NCBI RefSeq assembly: GCF_900166625.1
Contig: NZ_LT800499.1
Location: forward strand, 2,335,731 to 2,399,730
Direction: 5' to 3'
Length of the DNA stretch: 64,000 nt
Origin: Halobacillus massiliensis
Lineage (GTDB): Bacteria; Bacillota; Bacilli; Bacillales; Halobacillaceae
Shown: positions 1 to 7,173 of the stretch, one piece after another
Position numbering within the stretch: the first letter of the stretch is position 1
Layout: every line of letters begins with the position of its first letter
Notes under the pieces: model-generated
What the model was told of the DNA's origin: nothing
The model's input: only the letters and a program-made list of their open reading frames with translations
Database searches by the model: none
Made by a program: the position numbers and the translations under genes

Positions 1-65
1 TTACTCTACACATGATAAACGGAATAGCTCTTTCTCTATTAAAACTTATAAGGTATAAGAAAATA

Positions 66-166
66 ACGGTTAGACTCCTGCAGAGAGAAGAGCCGGTTGA
101 GATCAGCGCGTAGAACGAACCAGCTTACCGGGTTCCTCTTAAAGGCAAGTGATTTCCTATCAGCCC
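66..166 (+). repeat. Diverged copy of a Bacillaceae-type intergenic palindromic repeat
   Basis: This non-coding stretch downstream of dapA shares an ordered set of blocks with the element at 5679-5784: an AGACTCCTGCAG-like start, GAGAAGAGCC, a GAGATC block, a GCTTACCGG block (GCTCACCGG in the other copy) and a GTGATTTCC-like end. The agreement is imperfect but collinear over about 100 bp. The remainder of bases 1-211 shows nothing I recognise. It is inferred to be a degenerate member of the same repeat family; function is unknown. Confidence 0.5.
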
Positions 167-216
167 TGCATTTGACCGTAATATGTAAACTTGGTTGCCC
201 TTCCCGATAGACTAAA

Positions 217-247
217 AAAACAGCAAAGCCAAAGCTTTGCTGTTTTT
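217..247 (-). terminator. Terminator of the spoVF-asd-dapG-dapA unit
   Basis: The hairpin AACAGCAAAGC/GCTTTGCTGTT is flanked by A-rich and T-rich runs on both sides, so it could work in both directions. It overlaps the dapA stop codon, as expected for the end of this minus-strand operon. Confidence 0.85.
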
Positions 248-1115
248 ACTCTGTTTCAATTAAGGCTTGAATAAGCTGCCGTTCTTCTTGATTTAAAGAT
301 ACGAGAGGAAGCCTGACGCCCCCTGTGTCGATTCCTTTCATCTGCAAAGCAGCCTTTACAGGTGACGGTGATGGGGCAATAAACATTCCTTTTAACACAG
401 GAAGAAGCCTGCGGTGAAGCTGTGCTGCTTCCTTACCTTTTCCTTCATCAAACAGGCGTAGCATTTCTTGCATTTCCAGGCCAGCGATATGTGAAGAAAC
501 AGAGACTACTCCCCTCCCACCTATTGCATAAATGGGCAGGGTTAAATTATCGTCTCCACTGTATACCGAAAAATCTTCTTCCGTATGCTCAATGATAGCG
601 GCTATGGCATCCAGGTCTCCTGTCGCTTCCTTAACACTAACAATATTTTCAACTTTAGAAAGCTCGATAATGGTTTCAACCGTTATCCTCACAGCAGATC
701 GACCAGGTATATTATAAAGCATCACCGGTTTATTTATGGATTCAGCAATGGTTTTAAAGTGCTCATATAAGCCTTGCTGACTAGGTTTGTTATAATAAGG
801 GGTTACAAGCATCACAGCATCCACCCCCGTTTTTACAGCTTTCTTAGAAAGCTCTATCGAGGCTTTAGTATTATTGCTGCCAGTGCCCGCAATTACAGGT
901 ATGCGGCCGTTCACTGTTTGAACGACATGCTCCCAAAGCGCAACTTTTTCTTCTGAAGTCAGAGTCGGTGACTCTCCTGTTGTACCTGCGATGACTAAAC
1001 CATCAGTGCCATGGTTGATTAAGTACTCCACTAACTGAGTTGTTTTTGTGAAGTCAATGTTTCCATGGCTGTCAAAAGGTGTAACCATGGCCGTTAACAC
1101 TTTTCCAAAATCCAC
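246..1115 (-). CDS. dapA: 4-hydroxy-tetrahydrodipicolinate synthase
   Basis: This enzyme condenses pyruvate with aspartate semialdehyde, the committing step to diaminopimelate, lysine and dipicolinate. The 289-residue protein is a full-length DapA TIM barrel. The Schiff-base lysine is K162 in VSVKEATGD, the catalytic tyrosine Y134 lies in VMLYNIPGR, and the substrate threonines are T45-T46 in AGTTGES. The start is GTG, preceded by AAAGGGG. It is the last gene of the spoVFA-spoVFB-asd-dapG-dapA cluster, starting 18 bp after dapG, and is followed directly by a terminator. The grouping puts substrate supply for spore dipicolinate and cell-wall precursor together. Confidence 0.97.
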   Translation of the reverse strand: MDFGKVLTAMVTPFDSHGNIDFTKTTQLVEYLINHGTDGLVIAGTTGESPTLTSEEKVALWEHVVQTVNGRIPVIAGTGSNNTKASIELSKKAVKTGVDAVMLVTPYYNKPSQQGLYEHFKTIAESINKPVMLYNIPGRSAVRITVETIIELSKVENIVSVKEATGDLDAIAAIIEHTEEDFSVYSGDDNLTLPIYAIGGRGVVSVSSHIAGLEMQEMLRLFDEGKGKEAAQLHRRLLPVLKGMFIAPSPSPVKAALQMKGIDTGGVRLPLVSLNQEERQLIQALIETE

Positions 1116-1133
1116 GACCTAAATCCCCTTTCA

Positions 1134-2351
1134 TTATCCAACGTTCAATTCAAAAATATCATGCAGCGCATTGACTGCGTGAATAAGGTCATCATCTTTG
1201 ACAAGCACCCAGATGGTCGTATGGGAATCGGCGGACTGAAGGATTTGTACACCGCGGTCAATTAACGTCTGAACAATTTTCGCAGTGACTCCCGGTACTC
1301 CTGTAATTCCTGCACCAACCGTTGATACTTTTGCACAGCCTTCTTTTACTTCAGGTTCATATCCAAGTTCTTCTAAAATCCCGACAGCCTGATGGGTATA
1401 AACACTGTCTATCGTATAGCTTACACCACTCGGTGAAATGTTAATAAAATCAACGGAAATATTCGCCTCTGCCATTGATTTAAATACTTCTGACTGTAAT
1501 TTTGAAGGATCTTCTTTAGACTGAACTTTAATCTGCGACAAACCGGCCATGTGAGCAATGCCAGTAACGAGACGATCCGGCAGATCTTTTCCTCTTTCGC
1601 CTTCACTTGAGGCAGAGACGAGTGTACCAGGATCATTAGAATATGTTGATCTTACTCTCATTGGCACTTTTGCATGCATGGCAATTTCCACGGCTCTTGG
1701 ATGAATGACTTTTGCTCCCTGATAGGCTAAGTTGCAGATTTCATTATATGTTACCTTATCAAGAGCACGTGCTGATTCTACGATTCGTGGATCAGCGGTC
1801 ATAATACCTTCTACATCCGTGAAAATATCAATATAATCAGCCTGCAGGGCAGCGCCAAGTGCAGCCGCACTTGTATCGCTTCCTCCCCGGCCAATTGTTG
1901 TTATATCGCCCAACTCCGTTTTACCCTGGAAGCCTGCCACAACGACCACATCCTGTGTTTCAAGCTCCTGCAGAATTCGGGTGGGGTCCATTCTTAAAAT
2001 CTTCGCTCTTGTAAAGTCATCGTTGGTTAAAAATCCAGCAGCTGCTCCTGAGAAGCTGACTGCCTTAATTTCAGATTGTAAAAGCTCATGAGCAAATACA
2101 ACGGATGAAATTGTTTCTCCGCAGGACATAAGCATATCCTGCTCCCGATCAGAAATACGGGAAGCAGGAAACTGAACTAAATCCAGCAGCGAATCTGTTG
2201 CATAGGGTTCGCCTTTACGTCCCATGGCTGAGACGGTAACTACGACTTTATACCCTTCTTCCAATGCTCTTTTTATATGGGAAATGGCACGCGCACGGCT
2301 ATCTTGATCCCTAACGGAAGTGCCACCAAATTTTTGAACTAATATTTTCAT
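1134..2351 (-). CDS. dapG: Aspartate kinase I (DapG type)
   Basis: It phosphorylates aspartate, the first step of the aspartate-family pathway. The 405-residue protein has the kinase motif KFGGTSV at 7-13 and GRGGSDTSA at 154-162, followed by tandem ACT domains from about residue 265 (including VGAGITGVPGVTAKI). Its position between asd and dapA identifies it as the DapG isozyme rather than the lysine-regulated LysC or the threonine-linked isozyme. In B. subtilis DapG is the diaminopimelate-sensitive form; that sensitivity is inferred here by orthology. It lies 24 bp downstream of asd and is probably cotranscribed. Confidence 0.95.
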   Translation of the reverse strand: MKILVQKFGGTSVRDQDSRARAISHIKRALEEGYKVVVTVSAMGRKGEPYATDSLLDLVQFPASRISDREQDMLMSCGETISSVVFAHELLQSEIKAVSFSGAAAGFLTNDDFTRAKILRMDPTRILQELETQDVVVVAGFQGKTELGDITTIGRGGSDTSAAALGAALQADYIDIFTDVEGIMTADPRIVESARALDKVTYNEICNLAYQGAKVIHPRAVEIAMHAKVPMRVRSTYSNDPGTLVSASSEGERGKDLPDRLVTGIAHMAGLSQIKVQSKEDPSKLQSEVFKSMAEANISVDFINISPSGVSYTIDSVYTHQAVGILEELGYEPEVKEGCAKVSTVGAGITGVPGVTAKIVQTLIDRGVQILQSADSHTTIWVLVKDDDLIHAVNALHDIFELNVG

Positions 2352-2375
2352 TTTTACACCTCTATAACTATTAAC

Positions 2376-3422
2376 TTACAGCCATTGACGGGCGATGACG
2401 CGTTCGGCAATTTGAACAGAGTTCCAAGCAGCTCCTTTAAGCAGGTTATCAGATACAACCCAAAGGTGGAAGCCGTTTTCCTGATCCAAATCTTTACGAA
2501 TGCGGCCGACAAATACTTCCCGCTTACCTGCTGAACTTAAAGGTGTAGGATATGTTTGTGTAGCTGGATCATCTTCGAGGACTACACCGTCTGCCTCATT
2601 GATTAGAGACTTAATCTCGTTTACGGAGACGTCCGCTTTATCAACCTCAACATAAACGCTCTCTGCGTGAGATGTAAAGAATGGCAGGCGTACACATGTT
2701 GCCGAAACTTGCAGCTCTGGTGCATGCATAATCTTTTTCGTTTCATTGATCATTTTCATTTCTTCAAATGTATATCCGTTATCCTGAAATACATCAATTT
2801 GCGGCAGGGCATTAAAAGCAATCGGATAATGCTTCTTATCACCGCTTGCCGGAAGAATATTTGCTTCCATTTCTTCTCCATTAAGAAAAGCCTGTGATTG
2901 TTCTCTCAGCTCTTCGTTTGCTTCATTTCCCGCTCCTGATACAGCTTGATAAGTGGAAACGATCACTCGGTTTAAACCGAGGTGTTTTTTTATAGGTTCT
3001 AAAGCAGCCACCATTTGAATTGTGGAACAGTTTGGGTTGGCAATGATGCCTTTATGTTTTTGAATGTCTTCTTCATTGACTTCTGGAACGACAAGCGGAA
3101 CCTCTTCGTCCATACGGTAAGCACTCGTATTATCAATAACTAAAGCGCCTCGCTTTACAGCTTCCGGTGCTAGTTTCTTAGATATAGAGCCTCCAGCGGA
3201 GAAAAGTGCTATATCAATATTTTCAAAGCTTTCAGGGGTTGCTTCTTCCAATGTATATTCCGTTCCCTTGAACATTTGTTTTTTACCTGCAGAGCGGCTG
3301 GAAGAAAGCAGTTTCAGCTCGTTTACCGGAAAATCTCTGTCTTCCAATGTCTCGAGCATCTTCTGGCCGACAGCTCCTGTCGCTCCAACTATGGCTATAT
3401 TGTATAATTTGGATTGTGTCAT
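2376..3422 (-). CDS. asd: Aspartate-semialdehyde dehydrogenase
   Basis: It reduces aspartyl phosphate to aspartate semialdehyde with NADPH. The NADP-binding loop GATGAVG sits at residues 13-19 and the catalytic cysteine is C132 in [10 protein letters not shown] take the ATG at 3422 as the start (348 aa) because GAAAGGGG lies about nine bases upstream and the protein then aligns with the family's [15 protein letters not shown] start. An upstream in-frame ATG at 3470 would add 16 unrelated residues. A 99-bp gap separates it from spoVFB and contains TGGTAAAAT, a possible extended -10, so vegetative expression independent of the sporulation promoter is plausible. Confidence 0.95.
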   Translation of the reverse strand: MTQSKLYNIAIVGATGAVGQKMLETLEDRDFPVNELKLLSSSRSAGKKQMFKGTEYTLEEATPESFENIDIALFSAGGSISKKLAPEAVKRGALVIDNTSAYRMDEEVPLVVPEVNEEDIQKHKGIIANPNCSTIQMVAALEPIKKHLGLNRVIVSTYQAVSGAGNEANEELREQSQAFLNGEEMEANILPASGDKKHYPIAFNALPQIDVFQDNGYTFEEMKMINETKKIMHAPELQVSATCVRLPFFTSHAESVYVEVDKADVSVNEIKSLINEADGVVLEDDPATQTYPTPLSSAGKREVFVGRIRKDLDQENGFHLWVVSDNLLKGAAWNSVQIAERVIARQWL

Positions 3423-3521
3423 ATTAATATCCCCTTTCAAAAATTGTTTGGCTTTGTCGTTTAAAGTCACTATCTTGTTATTTTACCATATCTAGTGATG
3501 AAACTGGTAAGGAATTAAGAA

Positions 3522-4118
3522 TTAGCCTTTATACCTTTCAATTAAAACAGGCTGCAGCTGCTTCCCACCCATTGCTGCTTCTATGGTTTTAGGAACTAAC
3601 GTCATATCCGCTACAAGTGAATTCGGTTTCATATATGGGTGATCCTGTCCGAACGGTACGAAATAAATATTTTTTGTGGCCATCAGTCTCATTACATTCA
3701 CTCCGTTTAATCCTAACGCATCATTTGTAGATATCGCAAGTACGACTGGTTTTTCATTTCGCAAAGTAGCTTTTGCCGCCATTAGCACTGGGGAATCAGT
3801 TAAAGCATTTGCAAATTTACTAGTAGAGTTGCCTGTCATGGGTGCGATCACCATACAGTCAAGTGGTCGTTTAGGCCCTAAAGGCTCAGCTTGTGGAATT
3901 GTGGTAATCAGTGGCTCCTGGGTTATTTTTTCAATTGTTTTCATATGTTCTGACGCTTCACCAAACCTTGTATCTGTATTTTGAACAGTACTTGAAAGAA
4001 TGGGAATGACAGTTGCTTCTGCATCTTTCAGCTGTTGAAGAATCGGAAACACTTCATGATAGGTACAATGTGATCCAGTAAGGCCAAATCCTATGGTTTT
4101 TCCTTTTAAACTTTCCAT
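3522..4118 (-). CDS. spoVFB: Dipicolinate synthase subunit B
   Basis: This is the flavoprotein-like subunit of dipicolinate synthase, which makes the calcium chelator of the spore core in the mother cell. The 198-residue protein has the phosphopantothenoylcysteine-decarboxylase-like fold signature: GLTGSHC near residues 12-18 and IAPMTGNSTSKFANALTDSP in the middle. Its ATG overlaps the spoVFA stop codon (TAATG), implying translational coupling of the two subunits. Length matches the B. subtilis protein closely. Confidence 0.95.
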   Translation of the reverse strand: MESLKGKTIGFGLTGSHCTYHEVFPILQQLKDAEATVIPILSSTVQNTDTRFGEASEHMKTIEKITQEPLITTIPQAEPLGPKRPLDCMVIAPMTGNSTSKFANALTDSPVLMAAKATLRNEKPVVLAISTNDALGLNGVNVMRLMATKNIYFVPFGQDHPYMKPNSLVADMTLVPKTIEAAMGGKQLQPVLIERYKG

Positions 4119-5011
4119 TATTCTTCCACCTTTCGCTTACTCTTCTGAAGTTCGCCGCAAATTACATTTGCTACTATGTTCCCTGCTGTTTTCGGTGCGA
4201 CTAGACCAGGCAGACCCGGCACTAATATCGCCTTAATTCCCCGTTTCTCTGCATAACGGAAATCGGTACCGCCGGGTTTCGAGGCTAAATCCAGGATTAA
4301 TCCATGTGAAGGAAGCTTTTTTATAATTGAAGCATTAACAACGGGAGCAGGCACCGTATTAAGCACGTAATCAAAATCCATGGCGTAGCTGTCAATTTCC
4401 CGCATATCTACAGGAGTCAGCCCCATTTCAAACACACGAGCTTTTCCTGCATCTGACCGGATAGCCACACTGACCTTTGCACCTAACTGGTGAAAGGTTC
4501 TTGCTAAACTCATGCCGACACGTCCCAAACCTAAAACCAGCACCTTTGAGCCATGAATAGTGTAATCCGTATGTTGAATAGCCATCATAATCGTGCCCTC
4601 TACGGTAGGTATTGAATTATAAATGGCTACATCATCACGGTCCATGAGCGGTATGAGGTCCCGATTAGCATCTTTAACAATTTTCTTTAATGTTTTATTG
4701 GCGATTCCCGAATAGATTTGGCAGTGTTTTGGAGTTTTCTTCAGCCAGTCAGTCTCTAAAGCAATCATCCGATTTGTAAAGATTCCATCAATCATCCCCT
4801 GATCATCCGTCCCTGCGATCGGTAGGATAATCGCATCAAGTTTTTCCACATGAGGTCCGCTGAAATCGAGATCGGTGCATTCGGTGAAGCTTCCATTCAG
4901 CTGGTCAAATCCGGCTAAATAAACATGGGCGTCCCACGCATGCAATTTCCTAATGATTTCGATCTGCCGGGCATCGCCCCCCATGACTGCTACATGATAT
5001 CCTGTTAACAT
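4118..5011 (-). CDS. spoVFA: Dipicolinate synthase subunit A
   Basis: This is the dehydrogenase-like subunit of dipicolinate synthase, acting on dihydroxy-tetrahydrodipicolinate or its dehydrated form. The Rossmann loop GLGRVG lies at residues 161-166 and the conserved IYNSIPTVEGT at about 130-140. The start at 5011 gives 297 residues, the length I recall for the B. subtilis protein, and has AAGGAGA eight bases upstream; the longer open frame to 5170 is rejected. A strong sigma-K-like promoter lies about 40 bases upstream, so mother-cell expression late in sporulation is expected. Confidence 0.95.
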   Translation of the reverse strand: MLTGYHVAVMGGDARQIEIIRKLHAWDAHVYLAGFDQLNGSFTECTDLDFSGPHVEKLDAIILPIAGTDDQGMIDGIFTNRMIALETDWLKKTPKHCQIYSGIANKTLKKIVKDANRDLIPLMDRDDVAIYNSIPTVEGTIMMAIQHTDYTIHGSKVLVLGLGRVGMSLARTFHQLGAKVSVAIRSDAGKARVFEMGLTPVDMREIDSYAMDFDYVLNTVPAPVVNASIIKKLPSHGLILDLASKPGGTDFRYAEKRGIKAILVPGLPGLVAPKTAGNIVANVICGELQKSKRKVEE

Positions 5012-5048
5012 GCCCAGAGTCTCCTTCTTAATGAGTGTCATCTCCTTG

Positions 5049-5075
5049 TATCGTATGCAGATTTCATCTTTAAGT
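5049..5075 (-). promoter_or_regulatory. Candidate sigma-K promoter for spoVFA-spoVFB
   Basis: Reading the minus strand, AC (5074-5075) is followed by 16 bases and then CATACGATA (5049-5057). This fits the sigma-K pattern AC-N16-CATANNNTA. The predicted start site is about 30 bases before the spoVFA ATG. In B. subtilis the spoVF operon is known to be sigma-K dependent, so the site fits the gene. A second, poorer match (GTCACA, 15 bases, CATAAACTG) lies further upstream. Confidence 0.7.
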
Positions 5076-5316
5076 GTGTTTCCCTCGCAGTTTATGACAA
5101 CAAAAAAAAGCTGTGACATGAAGTCACCGCTTAGCAGCTTGCTGAAATCACCTTTTATGCAGCTGATCACCTTTTCTTGCTTTATAACATCTTGTTTTGT
5201 ATCTCATTTAAAAACCGAATCAGTAGGGTGGGCCTTCGAAAATCATTCTATTCTCAGATCTCTGGGGGAATTTTTTTATTAAGGGGTATGAGAATATTGT
5301 TCCGTTTACCTAAGAA

Positions 5317-5378
5317 AGGAAAATCTGTCATGGGGAAAAGCTCGCTTTTCATTGGCGAACAATGAGCTGCCTCTATTC
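5317..5378 (-). repeat. Partial repeat copy
   Basis: The plus-strand segment with AGCTCGCTTTTCATTGGCGA followed by ACAATGAGCTGCCTC resembles the first half of the element at 5455-5573 (ACTCGCTTTCCATGGGCGAA, then CGGTGAGCTTCCTC). It looks like a decayed half element in the same orientation. Confidence 0.5.
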
Positions 5379-5454
5379 CCTAGTTTTGTACAAAATAAGG
5401 CCTTTTAAATTTTTTCAAAAAAATCCTATTTCGTTTGCCTGAATAAAGATAACC

Positions 5455-5573
5455 GGGCCTGGGGAAACAACTCGCTTTCCATGGGCGAACGGTGAGCTTC
5501 CTCGGGCTTTTAGCCCTCCGGGATCTCACCCTGTTCTACCCTCCCATAGGAGTCTCGCCGTTTCCCCTGGCCC
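5455..5573 (-). repeat. Complete palindromic intergenic repeat, about 119 bp
   Basis: The element starts GGGCCTGGGGAAAC and ends GTTTCCCCTGGCCC, giving near-perfect terminal inverted repeats, with further internal pairing (CCATGGGCGAACGGTGAGC against the CTCCCATAGGAG and TCTCGCCG blocks). Its reverse complement contains CGAGACTCCTATGGGAGG, GGTGAGATCCCGGAGGGC and GAGGAAGCTCACCG. As I recall, this block pattern is a widespread dispersed intergenic repeat in Bacillaceae. It has no coding capacity; it could be an RNA-structured or MITE-like element. Confidence 0.7.
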
Positions 5574-5678
5574 TTTATATTTTTTAAAGTAACGGAAACA
5601 TTGGCGAAGAGAGGATTGAGCCAATCAGAGAGCTTATTGATATTATAGTGTTCCGTTTCTACTATTCACGTTGAAGAG

Positions 5679-5784
5679 GCTGGGAAATGGTAAGCCTCCT
5701 GCAGGGAGAAAGAGCCAGGATAAGATCCGCGAATGCAATGAGCCTGCTCACCGGATCTCCGCTTCAAGTGAGTCATTTCCCAGC
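5679..5784 (+). repeat. Second complete copy, opposite orientation
   Basis: It begins GCTGGGAAATG and ends CATTTCCCAGC, a perfect 11-bp terminal inverted repeat. Inside are CCTCCTGCAGGGAGAAAGAG, GATAAGATCC and GCTCACCGGATCTCC in the same order as the complement of the 5455-5573 element. The terminal arms differ in sequence from that copy while keeping complementarity, which suggests compensatory change and a structural constraint. Confidence 0.65.
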
Positions 5785-5931
5785 CGCTTCTTTTTATCAT
5801 AGTAGACAAAACAGGCTTTCTATGGGCAAAGGAAATTACTAGACTATTGCAGAAAGAGTTTCAAAGGGAGAACCACAGTACTGCCTAAGCAGCTGTAATT
5901 TTTTCAAAAAAAAGAGCCATGGCTGTATGGC

Positions 5932-6153
5932 TTATTGATTAATTAAAATCGTGTCTTCACCTATTGCTTCAATTTGCGCCCAATCGATCACAAGCTCTGA
6001 TTTTGTCTGAAAGAGACTGCGGTTAAAAATGACCAGGGATTGAATCTCGCCGCTTACAGGATCAAAGTTTATATCGGCCTGCCCCAGAACACCAAGTTTC
6101 TTCCCATCTTTCATATCAATCACTTCTTTTAAAGCAAGCTTTTTCATTCTCAT
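5932..6153 (-). CDS. ymxH: YlmC/YmxH family PRC-barrel protein
   Basis: A 73-residue single-domain protein of the YlmC/YmxH sporulation family with a PRC-barrel-like fold: LKEVIDMKDGKKLGVLGQA, then FDPVSGEIQSLVIF, then IDWAQIEAIGEDTILI. The first ATG (6153) follows AAAAGGAG at seven bases. It begins 14 bp after ylxY, so the two are probably cotranscribed. Biochemical function is not established for the family. Confidence 0.85.
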   Translation of the reverse strand: MRMKKLALKEVIDMKDGKKLGVLGQADINFDPVSGEIQSLVIFNRSLFQTKSELVIDWAQIEAIGEDTILINQ

Positions 6154-6167
6154 AGAAAGACTCCTTT

Positions 6168-7079
6168 TTACCTGGTTTCACTCATGAGTTCATCAAGAGT
6201 TACAATTTGATACTCTTTCTTTAATGCGGTGATTAAAGAATCCAGGCTGTCACTCGTTACTTGTGTAGGGTGCATTAAGATGGTTGCTCCGTTATGTGCT
6301 TTACTCAGCACCCGTTCAATCAATACGTCTTTCGTTGGTTTCTTCCAGTCAATTGTATCTACCGTCCATAGAATGGTAAGCATATCGAGAGACTCTGCTG
6401 CTGTTACCGTTTCATTGGAGAAGCTTCCAGAAGGCGGAGCAAACCAGCGTATAGGCTCATCTGAAAAAGAAGCCAGAAGTTCATTCGTTTTAATTAAATT
6501 GTCTTTTGCCGTACCTTCTCTTAATGTGTAAAAGTCCGGATGGCCGAAACCGTGACTACCTACCAGATGGTTCTTTTCTTCAATCATCTGTACTTGGGAC
6601 GGGTTGTCTCTCGCAAATGCTCCGTCAATGAAGAAATTGGCTTTCACCTGATGCTTATCCAGCGTTTCAAGCATAGCGGGTATATACTCCTCTCCCCATG
6701 AAACATTTATAAGGAAGGTGACCATTTTTTTTTGGTCATTTCCCTTATAAATCGGAGCTGGAGGCAGGTCTTTAAGCTTAACTTTAGGTTCTATTTGTTC
6801 AAACACTAGTTTCGCTTCATCAAATTTATTAGCCTTCTTCATGTTTTCGTACGATTTTTCTACATTAACTTTTTTTCCGTTTAAGCCAGGAATCTTTTTC
6901 CATACTTTATCGACTCGAGCATCCTGTGGAGGGTATTCGAACCCTTCCTTTTTCTCTTGAATTTCCTCATACAACGAGGAAGTTTTCGCTGCAGGTATTG
7001 CCTTTTTCTCAACCTGCTGGACTGTTACAAAAATTACGAGAAGTAAAAGTGCAGCTATAATTTTTATAATTCCGTTCAC
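6168..7079 (-). CDS. ylxY: YlxY family polysaccharide deacetylase-like protein
   Basis: This is a membrane-anchored or secreted NodB-fold protein located after pnp, as in B. subtilis. A hydrophobic N-terminal segment (IIKIIAALLLLVIFVTV) is followed by a linker and a C-terminal deacetylase domain. The HxxxH metal motif is present (GSHGFGHPDF), as is WFAPPSGSFS, but the usual TFDDG motif is replaced by TFLINVSWG, so the catalytic aspartate is absent. YlxY orthologues share this change, as I recall, so classical deacetylase activity is doubtful. The start is ambiguous: the GTG at 7079 has AAGGGG at nine bases, while the ATGs at 7085 and 7139 lack a well-spaced ribosome site. The deduced protein is about 303 residues. 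Confidence 0.85.
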   Translation of the reverse strand: MNGIIKIIAALLLLVIFVTVQQVEKKAIPAAKTSSLYEEIQEKKEGFEYPPQDARVDKVWKKIPGLNGKKVNVEKSYENMKKANKFDEAKLVFEQIEPKVKLKDLPPAPIYKGNDQKKMVTFLINVSWGEEYIPAMLETLDKHQVKANFFIDGAFARDNPSQVQMIEEKNHLVGSHGFGHPDFYTLREGTAKDNLIKTNELLASFSDEPIRWFAPPSGSFSNETVTAAESLDMLTILWTVDTIDWKKPTKDVLIERVLSKAHNGATILMHPTQVTSDSLDSLITALKKEYQIVTLDELMSETR

Positions 7080-7140
7080 ATCCATCCACCCCTTGGCAAA
7101 TGTATATGCAAACGAGGATGAGCCTAGAATTTTTTCCATA

Positions 7141-7168
7141 AAAAAAGAAACTGGCTAACCAGTCTCTG
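7141..7168 (-). terminator. pnp terminator
   Basis: Minus-strand hairpin AGAGACTGG-TTAG-CCAGTTTCT followed by a run of Ts, placed just after the pnp stop codon. Confidence 0.85.
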
Positions 7169-7173
7169 TTTTT

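Larger units (their letters stand above)
5171..5931. other. Gene-free stretch filled with repeat copies
   Basis: No credible gene is present in this 760-bp gap between spoVFA and ymxH. It holds at least three repeat copies (5317-5378 partial, 5455-5573, 5679-5784) plus degenerate fragments around 5808-5865. In B. subtilis mlpA (ymxG), a zinc protease gene, lies just upstream of ymxH; it is missing here both from this gap and from the 14-bp ylxY-ymxH junction. Confidence 0.7.

Noticed and set aside
5012-5170. 53-residue extension of SpoVFA
   Set aside because: The start at 5011 has a good ribosome site, gives the normal length, and the extension contains the sigma-K promoter.
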